Below the pieces are notes generated by a model, which worked only from the letters and a program-made list of their open reading frames with translations, did not search any database and was not told where the DNA came from. This document shows, one piece after another, positions 1-11,875 of a stretch of 64,000 nt of DNA. Position numbers and translations under genes: made by a program. Source of the stretch: Okapia johnstoni (taxonomy: Eukaryota; Chordata; Mammalia; Artiodactyla; Giraffidae); assembly GCA_024291935.2 (NCBI GenBank), contig CM044315.1, positions 52,364,385 to 52,428,384 of the forward strand, written 5' to 3'. Numbering within the stretch: position 1 is the stretch's first letter; each line of letters starts with the position of its first letter.

Positions 1-288
1 ATCAATCCTGAATATTCACTGGAGGGACTGATGCTAAAGCTGAAGCTCCAGTACTTTGGCCACCTGATGCAAGGAGCTGTTTTGTTGGAAAAGACCCTGA
101 TGCTGAGTAAGATTGAACACAAAAGGAGAAGGGGATGACAGAGGATGAGATGGTTGGATGGCATCATCGACTCTATGGACATGAGTTTGAGCAAGCTTCG
201 GGAGTTGGTGATGGACAGGGAAGCCTGGAGTGCTGTAGTCCATGGGGTCGCAAATGGTCTGATCCAACTGGGCAACTGAACAACAATC
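1..288 (+). mobile_element. BovB (RTE LINE) 3' end, cut by the window edge
   Basis: The sequence runs through the C-terminal coding part and the 3' tail shared by all BovB copies here: the stretch around CACCTGATGCAAGGAG, then GAGTTGGTGATGGACAGG, then the terminal CATGGGGTCGCAAA and CAACTGAAC. BovB is a non-LTR retrotransposon of the RTE clade. This piece is 5'-truncated by the window start, so its true length is unknown. The frame has in-frame stops and encodes nothing functional. Confidence 0.93.
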
Positions 289-2557
289 AGGCCTAGCTCT
301 GCCAACAAAATTTAGAGTGATTTTTTTAAGTTAGTTAACTTCTTTTGTCTTTTGATTTTAAAAATGAGTGTTTTGGATTTGTAATTCTTAAGGCCCCTTT
401 CAGATAACTTTCTTTGTGATAAGGCAATTAAATTGTTAAAAATCATTTCTCTTATGTTGCCTTATATATCCTAGTGACATGTTTATAGATATTACATTAA
501 AAATATTGCTAATTAATACTCTCCGATTTCAAAGGTTAGTGGCATCTTAGTGAATGAAGGTGGGTGTAATGGACAGTAATTCTCAAAGACAGTCCTAAAA
601 TTTTGGAATTGTACAAATCGCAACAGTAGCAGGTTGCACAGTTTGCCAAGACATTAAAAAAAATGACATTTTATATTAAAAGGATAAAGACATCCATTTA
701 TATGAGTCATTATTAAGAAGTTTTCAGAACATTTGCCATTGAAAGTACACTTAAGAATTTATGAGGTGTCAGTTCAGAATGCACTGGTTTGGCTGTTATT
801 TTGGAGTTCAAAATATTTACGATTTTATAAAATCTTCACTGTGATATTGACATCTGAGAACTATGTTTATTTTACTTTTGGAAGGGCGATGAGAAGCAAA
901 GAGGGCATTGGGTTAAGGGTGGGCAGAATGGAAGAAAATAAATTGAATGGGTCATGTTTACCACTTTCTTGTTTAATATTTTTTCATTCCAAAAAAGTAA
1001 TAGTAGAGTCATCTTATTAAATTATACATGCTGCTGTCCTAAGAATTTTTTTAAATTCATGTTCTGTACTATTTGTTTGTTATTTTGACATAGGGAAGCT
1101 GTATCATTTCCCCAAGCTGACAATTGCATTTTAGTGAAGTGTCATCCTCATTATATTTCAAGAGAGAGAATATTGCCTTTACCCTGGGAACTCAACACTT
1201 TGTCATGTTAAGTTCCATTTCTCAGATAGATTTTGCAAGCAAATCTTACATGATACACAGGATGCTAGTATTCAAGATACAGGGCATGTTATTGCTTAAA
1301 GGGTCTATTACTACATCGTCACTTACTTTAGCATATCATTTTTAAACATTTTTATATACTAAAATTATACTCTGCAAGGGAGTTTATGATAGCTCTAAGG
1401 GACTGTAAGGGATTCTTAAGGGATATATATTCAATTTTTTTGCCTTCAGGCAGCAAAGTAACTCAGATGTCTTCTTCCTTTTAGAAATACTTTTACTATG
1501 TATTTAAATTTTCCTCCAATATGTTCTTAAAATATTCACTGTGTCTTGGAACATCTGTCTGTGTTTTCTAATTTACTTGTGAATTTGTTCAAAGCTATAT
1601 TATCTGGGGTCCAAAAAAATCCCAACCATGCTATTTTTGATAAATTTCTGATAAAATTTTGAAGAGATATTTTAAAATAATTATATTTTAAATGTCTGGA
1701 AATTAAAAAAAGTGCTCATGTCATTCTGGATTGCTAAAGGTGTTAAGTATTTTCTATGAACCAGACACAGTAAATATGTTAATGATATCTACAACAAAAC
1801 ATCATAATGTTGCTATATTCATATTTTTATACATTAAAAACAGCAATTACAAAAATCTTCTATAATTGTCTAAGAGCATGGTAGCAGAACATAAGATGAT
1901 CATATAATCTATCATTCAAATCAGGACTCTTTTGAGAAAGGCAACTTTATTAAAGTGTCTGGATTGTATAATAACTAGGCTTAAGCAGGACAAAAAATAT
2001 AACGTAGAACATTGTATGGTTACCATAAAGACATAGCTAGCACTTTACTGCAAACTTTGTGGAGCTATTGGTTAGGAATTCCACTTCTCAGACCCCATTC
2101 TAGGTCTCTTGAAATCCTCTGACTGCTTTTCAGTAATGAAATGTGAATGTCATTAGTGGCACGTTTGCTGGAATAGTTAAGAAGATGAGCTTTCTGTCCC
2201 TCTCTTCCTCTTTCTCTCAGCTGTATGCGTAGGACCAAAGGACCTGGAGAATGCCAGAGCCATATGTTGTAAGGTGACAGTTTAGCCTTAATCTCCAGGT
2301 AGAAGGCTGAGGATTTGTAAGTTTAGGTGAGCAAGGAACCAACTTAATTGTGTTACAGTATAGAGTTTGTGAGTGGATTTATGATAATGGCATGTATTAT
2401 CTTAAACAGATCTAATCACAGAATTGAAACAGGTGACTTACTTTAAAAGACTAGAACTGGATATTAGCTTATATGGGTTCTGATACACACTTTGAAAAAT
2501 AAATAAGACTAGGACAAATCACTTTAATATCCTGAGGTCACAGTAGTAGCTGCTGTT
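289..2557. other. No recognisable feature; AT-rich single-copy-looking DNA
   Basis: I see no repeat family, no convincing exon and no RNA gene. Two open frames (733-1020 and 1124-1345, sense) have AT-rich random-looking composition and no recognisable domain, so I do not call them genes. Confidence 0.5.
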
Positions 2558-2567
2558 GTTAAATGTG

Positions 2568-2789
2568 TCATGAGTGCTAAGTCTCTTCAGTCGTGTCCAA
2601 CTCTTTATGACCCCATGGACTGTAGCCCACAAGGCTCCTCTGTCCATGGGATTCTCCAGGCAACAATACTGGAGTGAGTTGCCATGCCCTTCTCCAGGGG
2701 ATCTTTCTGACCCAGGGACTGAACTCGAGTCTCTTAAGTCTCCTGAATCGTAGGCAGGTTCTTTACCACTAGTGCCACTTGGAAGCCCC
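2568..2789 (-). mobile_element. Bov-tA SINE
   Basis: Reverse complement of the tRNA-Glu-derived ruminant SINE: the 3' part (GTGTCCAACTCTTTATGACC) lies on the left and the tRNA-like head (GGCAGGTTCTTTACCACTAG) on the right. An imperfect 9-bp target-site duplication flanks it: TTAAATGTG at 2559-2567 and TTAAGTGTG at 2790-2798, one mismatch. Confidence 0.92.
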
Positions 2790-2799
2790 TTAAGTGTGG

Positions 2800-5025
2800 C
2801 AATTTCCCTTTATTAAGGCTTCTTAAATACAAATTATTGAGCCTTACCCTATTTTTATGTATATTCATAGGTAAGTTTGGCTTAAAATTTTTCTTTTTTT
2901 ATACCACACCAGTTAGGTATTTGCATAAATTTTAAGCTCATAAAAATAAAGGCAGAAAAAACTTCTCTTCCTACTATCTGGAAAACCTTGTGTATTATTA
3001 CAGCTAATTTTTAATTTAATATTTGCTAAAACTTTCAATAGAAGCAACCTGGCTCTGGACTTTTCATTCTATAAAGAAAAGGTGGCCTTCCAGTGTTGAA
3101 TTTATGTTTTATATAGCAGATTTTTATTTGCATGTGTAAGAGAGTAAAGGACAAAAAAGTGTCTCTTAATTGATGATCTAACATCATTCATATGACTTTT
3201 TAGATACAATAATGAAAGCAACTTGTATAGTTAAATATTTACATCCATAAGATATTGATCCAATCTAACCTTATAGAGTGCATGATAAATAAGCACTTTT
3301 TTGTGTGTCATAGAACTAAAATGAGCTAAAACAAAGATCATCTGAATATACAAGAGGGCAGCCTTCGTTTCCTTTTCCTCTTTCAATGAACACAGATGCA
3401 CCTCTTTTTTTTTTTTTTGTAGGAAGAAAATACCTCTTTGTTGATGACTTCAGTGGTAGGATAAAAAATCAATTGAAGCAGGACCGCATTACTTGTCACA
3501 GTCAACAGCATGGGAACACCTTGGGTTAGGTTAGATTTCAACTGGTCATAGTAATGAATCCCATTATTCATCTCCTGAGCAATTCAGTTCCACCCTTGAG
3601 GGCACTCCAAAGCTAAAATGCACTTTAGGTTAAATTTTCCAGGTTTTGAAATATATCTGTGTATATTCACGTTCCTACGTATAACTACCACTGCTGCTGA
3701 CAGGAGAAACCCTTGAGATGACAGAGGCAAACTTTAAGAATAGAATAAAAAGAAGCATTTTCCTCTTTGATGATTTCAGCACTTTTAGAAGTAAAAGATT
3801 CTTTCTTTAAACTTCTTCATGATTCTTTGAGACAATCTTGTTTCAATAAAACTCTTACCTTCAACATGTTCCTTTTTCTCTTACTGACAAGGTTCCAGGG
3901 TACTCTACCCTCATCCACCATGTCTTGTTCTTCCCTAGAGGCTATGTCTGCCTCAGAGTCTGGTTCCAGGCACTTTGAATTTCCCCTTTTACACATCCCC
4001 ATTAACCTGAACACAGATCTACAAGATCTCACATCTGTTCTCACTATTTCCCCCACTGACAGTGAGCCCTAGTTGTTTCCACGTTCTTCCATCACTGGAA
4101 CCCCTAAGCCTTCTGCTTTTTTTGTGAAATCCCTGCTTGATTCTAGGTCTGGTGTGGACTCCAGAGCCTACTCTGCTGGTCTTGGATGTTTATTTCCCCA
4201 TTTCTATGTCTCTTTTTAAGTATGGCTTCCATATTATTTTTTTTACATCCCTTTTTTCTTGCATGGTTTTTGGAGTCTGTGTAGAGACATTCATATTTCA
4301 ACAATTAACATTATCATAAGAGAACTTATGTGGGTGGGCAGTGGAGGCACTTCAAGTAAGGTAAACCATGACAAGTTTATAGTGTGGAAAGAAGCATACT
4401 ATTAGAGGGTTGTAATCTTGGCTTAGCTTGATCACTGATCATGTGGCATCCCTAAGGGTTTTATGCATACAAGTAAATAAGAAGTAAGGGAAAGTATTAA
4501 CCCGAGTAGTCCTTTTATTCTACTACAATTTTTAATAATGTTCCATGAGAACATATGAATTGAATTCAAAGCTCAAATAAAGCCATTCTTCCCCATTTTC
4601 TTCCAGTCTTGCTACGGATTTGTCACTTGAAGGAAGTGTGTCACTTAGCACATATAGTGGAAAAAGACAAAACAATACAATGAGTGATTATCCAAAAGAC
4701 ATAAGGCATGGAAGACAGAAGAGAGAGAACTATGTGTGTCAACAATTTTTTTTAGCACAAAATTATACATGAAGTGCACTCAGTGACCTGAAATATGAGT
4801 AACAGGGTTAACTGCTCCTCTAATCTGATTAGGAGCATATAGAAATGGACATTGGGTCAAGAGCATTCTATGACTAGGATATATTGTGTCCAACATAGAA
4901 TTTGTCATGCTAGAATTTCTCAATACTAGTTTGATAAACAATCAAAGAAATACGTAAATGGGAAATAAACTTTACTAACTTTGGGCTTCATTTTACCTCT
5001 CTTATATGTATTGAATGTTTTGAAC
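2800..5025. other. Mostly unrecognised DNA; possible antisense oligo-A retrocopy end near 3.4 kb
   Basis: There is no assigned repeat. Within it, 3383-3571 (antisense) is a 62-aa open frame followed on that strand by an A-rich run (T-run at about 3407-3418). That arrangement can mark the tail of an old retroposed transcript, but I recognise no parent gene. Open frames at 3767-4072 (sense) and 3817-4056 (antisense) overlap each other with no domain signature and are not called as genes. Confidence 0.4.
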
Positions 5026-5236
5026 AGTAGTTTTCAACCAGGGTTTATAAACCCCTACTAAGGAAAAGGTTGAAATGCATGGAGTTGTTTTGAGTTGTCC
5101 AGTGACTGGGCTCAGGAGATATTTAATGTGTGATTATTGACGACAATACATACTTTGCAGTGTGTACAACAGTCTGGCACAAGAAAAATCTTTTCCATCC
5201 AAAATGCCAAAAGTGCCCTGATTGAAGGCTGTTGAC
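5026..5236 (+). mobile_element. MER5-like hAT-Charlie non-autonomous DNA transposon
   Basis: It begins with a terminal motif like CAGTAGTTTTCAACCAGGGT. It ends with CCAAAATGCCAAAAGTGCCC, close to the remembered MER5A/B 3' part. Between these it keeps the AGTTGTC...GACTGGG...GGAGATATTTAATG landmarks. It is an old, non-coding element with no transposase. Confidence 0.6.
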
Positions 5237-5623
5237 ATAGGTTCAGGTCTGTCCTAGGAGAGGCATAGTATTCCTAAGATAATAAAATATGTTCCACTCT
5301 CAGAGACCAATAGTTTGGAGTTAAAATGTAATATACATTATAGTTCTGACTATGGCACTGGTACAACACATATAACAAGCAGGTTAATTGTGGAAAGTAG
5401 AAAAACTGAAGAAAACAAATCATCACTGCTAACCACTGCTCCCCAGGAACTAAATTTCCTAAAAAATTCATTTCTGCCAAAGACAGTGCTGTAAGATTCC
5501 TGCTTGTTTGTGTCACTAGTTGCTCATTTCAAGTCTTGGCCCATGTGTTGGATTGGCATGCCCTAGGTCATAGGCCAATATCCTGGCTGTAATAATCAAA
5601 ACCACCGAAGTGCAATTATCCTT

Positions 5624-6510
5624 TCTGTGGGAGGCAGAATAAAGGTTCTCCAAATAAGAATCCTCCTGCAATGCAGGAGACCCCGGTTCAATTCCTGGGT
5701 TGGGGAGATTGGCAGGAGAAGGGATAGGCTATCCACTTCAGTATTCTTGGGCTTCCCTTGTGGCTCAGCTGGTAAAGAATCTGTCTGCTATGCAGGAGGC
5801 CTGCGTTCAATCCCTGGGTTGGGAAGATCCCCTGGAGAAGGGAAAGGATACCCACTCCAGTATTCTGGCCTGGAGAATTCCATGGACTGTATAGTCCACG
5901 CGGTCACAAAGAGTCGGACATGGCTGAACAACTATCACTTTCACTTTTTAGATATATCCTCATAATCTAATTCCTCAAACCAATGAACGTATCATCCAAC
6001 AGCACTAAAGAGACTTTGCAGACATGACCAAGATTAAGGTCCTTGGTCTGGGAGATTATCTTGAATTATCTAGATAGACACAATCCAAATATTTGAATTT
6101 TTAAAAACAGAGAACATTTCCAGTCTCTGAACCGAGAGAGAGAGAGAGGTGACATGAAGGACTTGACTTGCCATTTCTGACGTTGAAGATGAGAGAGAGA
6201 AGATCACTGCTTACAGAATGCAGTGGGTCTAGCAACTAGAAACTTCTCTCGGATTTCAGCCAGCGAGAAAATCTGCCTTGGTGCTTTGCCTACAAAGAAC
6301 TGGACTGTGCTAACAAGCCAAATGAACAGAAAAAGGATTTTTCCCTAAAGACTCTGCGAAGGAATGCAATCTGTTAACATCTTTATTTTAGGCTGCTGAG
6401 ACCTATTCCACTTCTGACCTGAAAAACTGTAAAGAAATAAATCTGTGCTGTTGTAAGAAACTAAGCTTGATGATTTGTTATAGCATCAATAAAAGTCTAA
6501 CACAACCACA
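5624..6510 (+). mobile_element. ERVL-MaLR (MLT1-type) solo LTR, split by a SINE
   Basis: The left piece (5624-5655) starts with GGAGGCAGAATAAAGGTTC. The element resumes after the SINE at 5950 with the usual MLT1 order: ACTTTGCAGACATGACCAAG, GGAGATTATCTTGAATTATC, a purine-rich block, then a TTCTGACCTG...AACTGTAAAGAAATAAAT end. It is an old LTR relic with no coding sequence. Confidence 0.8.
5656..5949 (+). mobile_element. Bov-tA SINE pair (partial head unit plus full unit)
   Basis: A partial tRNA-like head (CCTGCAATGCAGGAGACCCC through about 5748) runs straight into a second, complete unit starting GGGCTTCCCTTGTGGCTCAG at 5749. The second unit ends in TTTCACTTTT. The pair sits inside the MLT1 LTR at 5624-6510, so it is younger than that LTR. 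Confidence 0.88.
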
Positions 6511-6758
6511 TAACAAATAAAAGTTCTCACCTGCTGTCCAAATTGTAACAACCCAAGTTCTATGAAAGCATTTTCCAGGTATTAGGAAGAAAAACTTTGG
6601 GTGGTCCATTCCTCCTTCAGATTGACACATGCTCTCAATTTATAAATTTTGGATTAAAATTAATAAAATTGTTAAGTTCACTGACACACCATGCCTAAAA
6701 AAATAAGAAGGATGGAGAAGAAAATAAAGGATATCATAAAAATGTGGAAACAGATGTG

Positions 6759-6917
6759 GAAGACCTGGCTTCGATCCCTGGGTTGGGAAGATCCCCTGGA
6801 AAAGGGAACAGGTACCCACTCCAGTATTCTGGCCTAGAGAATTCTATGGACAGAGGAGCCTGGCAGGCTATAGTCCATGGGACTGCGAAGAGTCAGACAC
6901 AATTGCATGACTTGCAC
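6759..6917 (+). mobile_element. Bov-tA SINE, 5'-truncated
   Basis: It starts in the B-box region (CTTCGATCCCTGGGTTGGGA) and continues through ATGGACAGAGGAGCCTGGC to GAGTCAGACACAATTGCATG. The first half of the tRNA-like head is missing. Confidence 0.88.
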
Positions 6918-6994
6918 ATACTACACAAAATGGAAGAACATATATATGCTACACGCTTTTCATTGCCACAACTCGTCCTAGGGACAAAGTTGAA

Positions 6995-7565
6995 TTATTG
7001 CTTTCCTTGTTTTTCTTCAATTATTTTCATGTTTATTTAGGTATGATTGAAAACACAATTGTAATATATTATAGTGTACATCATCGTGATTTGATATATA
7101 TACACTATGAAAGGATTCCTGCTATCTAGTTAGTTAACATATCTATAATCTCATTCTTTTTCTTTTGGTGATAACGTTTAAGTTCCACTCTCTTAGCAAA
7201 TTTTAGTTATATAATGTAGTACCATCAACTGGAACAACAACGTTTTACATTAGATCCATTTTCATATTTCTCAAGATTGTTTTTTGATTTCTGTATTGAT
7301 TGCTTCTTTGTCCCATTAGTTGCTTTAGTAGCATGTTGTTTAATCTCCACATAGTAATGAATTTCCAGTTTTTATATTGTAATTGACTTCTAGTTTCATG
7401 TCATTATGGTCAGAAAACGTGTTTGATATTAATATGATTTCAGTCTTCTTAAATTTACTAAGACTTACTTTGTGGCTTATGTGTGGCCTATATTGAACAA
7501 TGTTTTATGTGTGCTTGAGACAAATGTATATTCTGCTATAGTTGGATGGGATATTCTGTAAATAT
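6995..7565. mobile_element. Old L1-derived fragments
   Basis: 6995-7250 resembles an old L1 3'-UTR segment (TATAGTGTACATCATCGTGATTTG, then ACTCTCTTAGCAAATTTTAG). 7260-7565 resembles another L1M segment often seen antisense (AATTTACTAAGACTTACTTTG, ATTCTGCTATAGTTGGATGG). Orientation and order are not consistent with one simple insertion. Family assignment is from memory. Confidence 0.55.
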
Positions 7566-7576
7566 ATTGTGAGGCC

Positions 7577-7830
7577 TTTTGGAGACAATTAGATCATGAG
7601 GGCAGTACCTTGTAAGAGAGATGATATTTTTTTTTGCCTAATGAGTATACAGCAATAAGGAAGATGTCTGCAAATCAGTAAAATGATCTCACCAGGAACC
7701 AACTGACTAGTAGTACCTTGATCTTCTACTTCTTAGTCTTTAGAAGTATGAGAAATTAATGTCTGTTGTTTAAACCTCTCAGTGTATGGTGTTTCATTAT
7801 AGCAGCCTAAACAGCCTCAGACAAACAACT
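7577..7830 (+). mobile_element. ERVL-MaLR LTR fragment (3' half)
   Basis: It shows AATTAGATCATGAGGGCAGT, then CTTGATCTTCTACTTCTTAG, TAATGTCTGTTGTTTAAACC and a terminal TTATAGCAGCCTAAACAG. These follow the order of the MLT1/MST LTR 3' half. The 5' half is absent. Confidence 0.7.
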
Positions 7831-7989
7831 TAAAAAATTGACATACTTTGCAAAACAAGAAGCAAAAAATGACTTTGTGTAATATAAAAGTTTGAATAAT
7901 CTCTAGTTATTAAATATATTGGGTTTGTGAAATTAATTTTTAAATAATTTTTTTCCTTTTCCAGAAGAGAAAAATCTATGCCCAAGGGA

Positions 7990-8880
7990 CTAAATTGCTG
8001 TATTCTTTCAATATTACATAAATGATTTCAGAAAACATTGAAGGACAAAATGGAAACACTGCCCAGTTGAGTACATAAGGCTTTTATTACCATGATACCA
8101 AAACCAGGAAAAGACATTGCAAGATATAAAATCTAAGAACTCATTCCTCATAACTATCAATGCTAGAAACCCTTAACTAAATATTTGAGAATTAAATATA
8201 GCTATCTATCTACAAAAAGATATTTCAAGATGATTTTAATTGGGATTTATTTCAATAATGCAAAGTTGGTTTGATATTTGTAAATCAATATAATTTATGT
8301 CAACAGACTAAAAAAATTGTACAACAATCTCAGTGGATATAAAAAATGTATTTGACTTTAACAAAATTCAACACCCAAAATGATAACAAATTTTATCTAA
8401 CTAAAACTAGAAAGGAGTTTTACCAATCAGATAAAAGACATCTATGAGAAATCTATAGGTAATATTTTACTTAATGGTGAGACACTGAAGACTTTTCCTC
8501 TAATATTAGAAACACAAAAATGATATCTATTTGTCATTGTACATGATGCCTCTAACTTCATAGTAAGCAATGTGTACCAGAAAAACTTGAAAGGAAAAAG
8601 TAGAACTGTATTTGTAGATTACATAAGCAAGTGCATAGAAAATTTTGTATAATCTACAAAATACAACCACTAGAATCAACAAATTAATAGCATGGAAATC
8701 AATTATGTTAATATATATATCAATTACATATATGGAATAAAAAACTGGGAAACAATATCATTTATAGTGCTATCTAAAAACATGAAATAGTTTGACATAA
8801 TCCTATCAAAAATTGTGTAATACTACATTAAAAACAAATTCCTGAGAGAAACTAAGACCTTGAAAAAATGAAGGATATGT
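7990..8880 (+). mobile_element. Decayed L1 ORF2 fragment (reverse-transcriptase region)
   Basis: Broken coding remnants are legible in the sense direction: ATACCAAAACCAGGAAAAGA (the IPKPGK block of L1 RT), AATGCAAAGTTGGTTTGAT, and AACAATCTCAGTGGATATAA followed by a motif-A-like AAAATGTATTTGACTTT. There are many stops and indels. It is an old L1M relic. Confidence 0.75.
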
Positions 8881-8927
8881 GTCCAACTTCTAAGTGTTAA
8901 TGCTAGTTCTTTTGACGTTTATATCTT

Positions 8928-9041
8928 TTTTTTTTTTTTGGCTGCAATACATGGCTTACAGGATGTTAGTTCCCCAACTAGAGAGATTGAAACCAGACTG
9001 ACAGTGAGTCCTAACCATTGAATCATGAAGGAATTTCTTTG
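8928..9041 (-). mobile_element. CHR-type tRNA-derived SINE (Cetartiodactyla)
   Basis: A T-run at 8928-8939 (the reversed A tail) precedes GGCTGCAATACATGGCTTAC, GATGTTAGTTCCCCAACTAG and GAGTCCTAACCATTGAATCA. That is the order expected for an antisense CHR-1/CHR-2 SINE. It is older and more diverged than the Bov-tA copies. Confidence 0.72.
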
Positions 9042-9152
9042 ATGTTTATATCATTCTATGACTGCGTTTTGGCCTACAGTAATTGTGAGAATTATAGGCT
9101 GTAGTACACATGCTATTTCAGAGATGCGTGCACCTTAGAATCAATTTAACAT

Positions 9153-9345
9153 GGCAATAACTAATATTTATTGAGCACTTATAAAATGTCAAGAATATCA
9201 GTTTTAGATATATCGTGCTTTCTCATTTAGTCTTCTCTAGTTACCTGTTTTATAAGCAATGAAACTGAGACCTGGATCATATAATTGGAAATGGCCAACT
9301 TTGAATATAAGCTATTTGTCTCCAGAGATAGAACTGCAAACTATG
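9153..9345 (-). mobile_element. MIR SINE
   Basis: Antisense MIR landmarks appear in order: ATATTTATTGAGCACTTATA, TTTCTCATTTAGTCTTC, CAATGAAACTGAGACCTGG and GAGATAGAACTGCAAAC. This is an ancient tRNA-derived mammalian SINE. Confidence 0.75.
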
Positions 9346-10958
9346 TTATATTCTTTCAATCTAACAATCTGAATTTTCATGAACAAGTAGTTCTTGTTTC
9401 AAAAATGATATTACCAAATGCATGGTCTCAGTTTCAAATCTAGATATAAATTTCTCAATAGGTCATTGCATCCTCATGTCTGAAGAAACACTGAGCTTGT
9501 CAATTATTTGCATTCCTTAAAACTTATTTTCTTTCATTATGTATAGTTCTCCAAACCATAACATGGTTGTTAGGAGCCTACATGCATTCATACTTAGACT
9601 GCAACTGTGTATCATATTAATTGTAGAGTATAGCAATTCCTATTGAATTTATTTGTATATAAATGAGAAATAAACACCAATGCTAATAAACAGAAAACAC
9701 TCACAGGCAGAAATGAATCTTAAAAGCATATGATTCTTATTCAGAGAGCTTTGGCTGTTTATAATTTGAGTTGAGCAAGTGAATATTATATTTTTAGTGT
9801 CTATTATAACAAAGTATTAGCAAACACTATGAGAAAATTCCTACCTCCTACAGCTATATCTACTGATAGAAATGGAGACAATATATTTTGAGGAAGCTTT
9901 TCAGCACAGATTGCAGCAGCAGGAGTGTTTTGCTCATTGTCATTTTATATAACAGGATATGGTAATAATATCATAAATTATGAGAAATGGAAAATTATTT
10001 GCATTTTACCATAAAAATTTAATCCAAAAGCTGTTCTTTAATACACAGTAGAGGACAATCTATTCATCATCATAAGATATTTATCAAAATGAATCTCAAA
10101 TAATTTCATAAAATTGACAGTTTAAAAACTTGCAATTGAGACAATTGTTTTCTGATGCCATCTTAAGGAGTTAAGTTATTTGGAATCTATCTCATGGACT
10201 CCAAGAGAAAGTGGATATTTCAGCTCTACTATACAGGAATGACTGTCAAATATTACAGAATACATTCAGGTTGCTAGTTTAGTTAGATAAACTTTAATAT
10301 ATGTGGAATATCATAAAGTAATATGGAAAAATACAATCTCTAGTGAGAATGCTGCATGATTGTAGTTGCTCCAACTAATAAGTCATTAATGTCCATATAT
10401 GCTAACAAAAGTAAAAGATATTTGACAGCAGAAAGTATCAGTAATCCAAAAAGTTACGAATTTAGTCTTGGAACTTAGTATTTCTCTCATTATTAGTGAC
10501 AGCTTACTTACCATTTGATTGATTTTAGACTGAATTCAATTTCTTTCACACTCAGAGACAGTAGGTCTTTACTAATCTGCATTGCAGATTATCTACTCTT
10601 TCAGTTTCAATAGGGCATTATTATTTCTTAACATTTATCACTCTTTAAAAGATCTTTCTCTTAGATCTGCAACAATTTTCCTATTAAACAGTTATTGTGC
10701 AAATGCCACTAAGTGATAGGTATGGAAGAGAGAGAATGAGCAAGAAGGTATGAGAAACAGGGAAATGAAGAGAAAGAGGAAGGAGGGGAAGAAGGATCGA
10801 AGAAAAGGATATAAGAAATGCAATATTATTTGGGGTAGAGGAAAGTCCATGAATTTTTCACAATAGAAAGATGAAAATTATACCATGTCCTACGAAAGAC
10901 AGTGCTGAATTCATCAGTAGATGTTTCCTTAATAAAAATAACTTTTATTAATTTAATG
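9346..10958. other. No recognisable repeat or gene; contains a polypurine tract
   Basis: AT-rich DNA without a feature I can name. The exception is a purine-biased stretch at about 10724-10822 (GAGAAAGAGGAAGGAGGGGA and similar). Confidence 0.45.
10724..10822 (+). repeat. GA-rich polypurine tract
   Basis: Roughly 100 bases of almost uninterrupted purines, with short pyrimidine interruptions. It includes GGAGGGGAAGAAGGA. Such tracts can adopt triplex (H-DNA) structures; that consequence is general knowledge and not shown here. Confidence 0.75.
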
Positions 10959-11111
10959 CTTAATATGTACAAATGCTTAACTATTATGAATGGATTGTTT
11001 AGTTCTCATGTTAAGAAATTTGAACTTTATCCTACAGGTAATGGGTAATCATTGGAAGTATAAGTATGGTCAAATGATGACCAGATTTTTTTTTTCCTGC
11101 ACTGTGAGGCT

Positions 11112-11613
11112 TGTAGTCAGATTGATTATACTTGCAGTAGAAGATGGAGAAGCTCTATAGAGTCAGCAAAAGCAAGACCAGGAGCTGACTGTGGCTCAGA
11201 TCATGAACTCCTTATTGCAAAATTCAGGCTTAAATTAAAGAAAATAGGGGAAATCACTAGAACCCATTCAGATATAACCTAAAACAAATCCCTTATTATA
11301 CAGTGGAAAAGACAAAGGAATTAGACAAAAAGGATTAGATTAGACAGATTCGAGGGATTAGACAGAGTGCCTGAAGAACTGGACAGAAGTTCATAACATC
11401 CTACAGGGGGTAGTGACTAAAATCAACCCCAAGAAAAAAAAATGCAAGAAAGCAAAGTGGCTGTCTGAGGAGACCTTACAAATAGCTGAGAAAAGAAGAG
11501 AAGGGAAAGGCAAAGGAGAAAGAGAAAGATCTACCCAATTGAATGCAGAGTTCCAGAGAATAGGAAGGAGAGATAAGAAGGCCTTCTTAAGTGAACTGAA
11601 CAATAGCAACTAA
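11112..11613 (+). mobile_element. BovB internal fragment (endonuclease end and linker)
   Basis: The sequence corresponds to the end of the BovB endonuclease domain (CAGATTGATTATACTTGCAG, GTGGCTCAGATCATGAACTC) and the following lysine-rich linker. An open frame at 11413-11613 (66 aa, KKKKCKKAKWLSEETLQIAE) matches the linker in the copies at 24.3-24.8 kb and 37.5-37.8 kb. Both ends are truncated. Confidence 0.87.
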
Positions 11614-11690
11614 ACAATAACAACAAAAACAGTAAGAAACCTATTTTCCTTAAACTAGAAGAGGAACTCCCACCCTGTGCATTCAGTTTG

Positions 11691-11875
11691 GGTCAGTTCA
11701 GTCACTCAGTCATGTCCAGTTCTTTGTGACCCCATGGACTGCAGCACGTCAGACTTCCCTGTCCATCAGCAACTCACGAAGCTTGCTCAAACTTATGTCC
11801 ATCGAGTCAGTGATGCCATCCAACCATCTCATCCTCTGCCATCCCTTCTCCTCTGCCATCAATCTTTCCCAGCAT
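11691..11875 (-). mobile_element. BovB 3' end (antisense)
   Basis: It shows the antisense tail CAGTTCAGTCACTCAGTCATG, then CCCATGGACTGCAGCACG and CCATCCAACCATCTCATCC. It joins, with no spacer, a sense-orientation BovB piece at 11876. Confidence 0.88.

Noticed and set aside
733..1345. Two short sense open frames
   Set aside because: AT-rich random-looking translations with no recognisable family, and no evidence of exon boundaries that make sense together.
3767..4072. Overlapping sense (101 aa) and antisense (79 aa) open frames
   Set aside because: There is no domain, no start context of note, no splice structure and no repeat origin. Overlapping frames on both strands in a stretch of low stop density are expected by chance.
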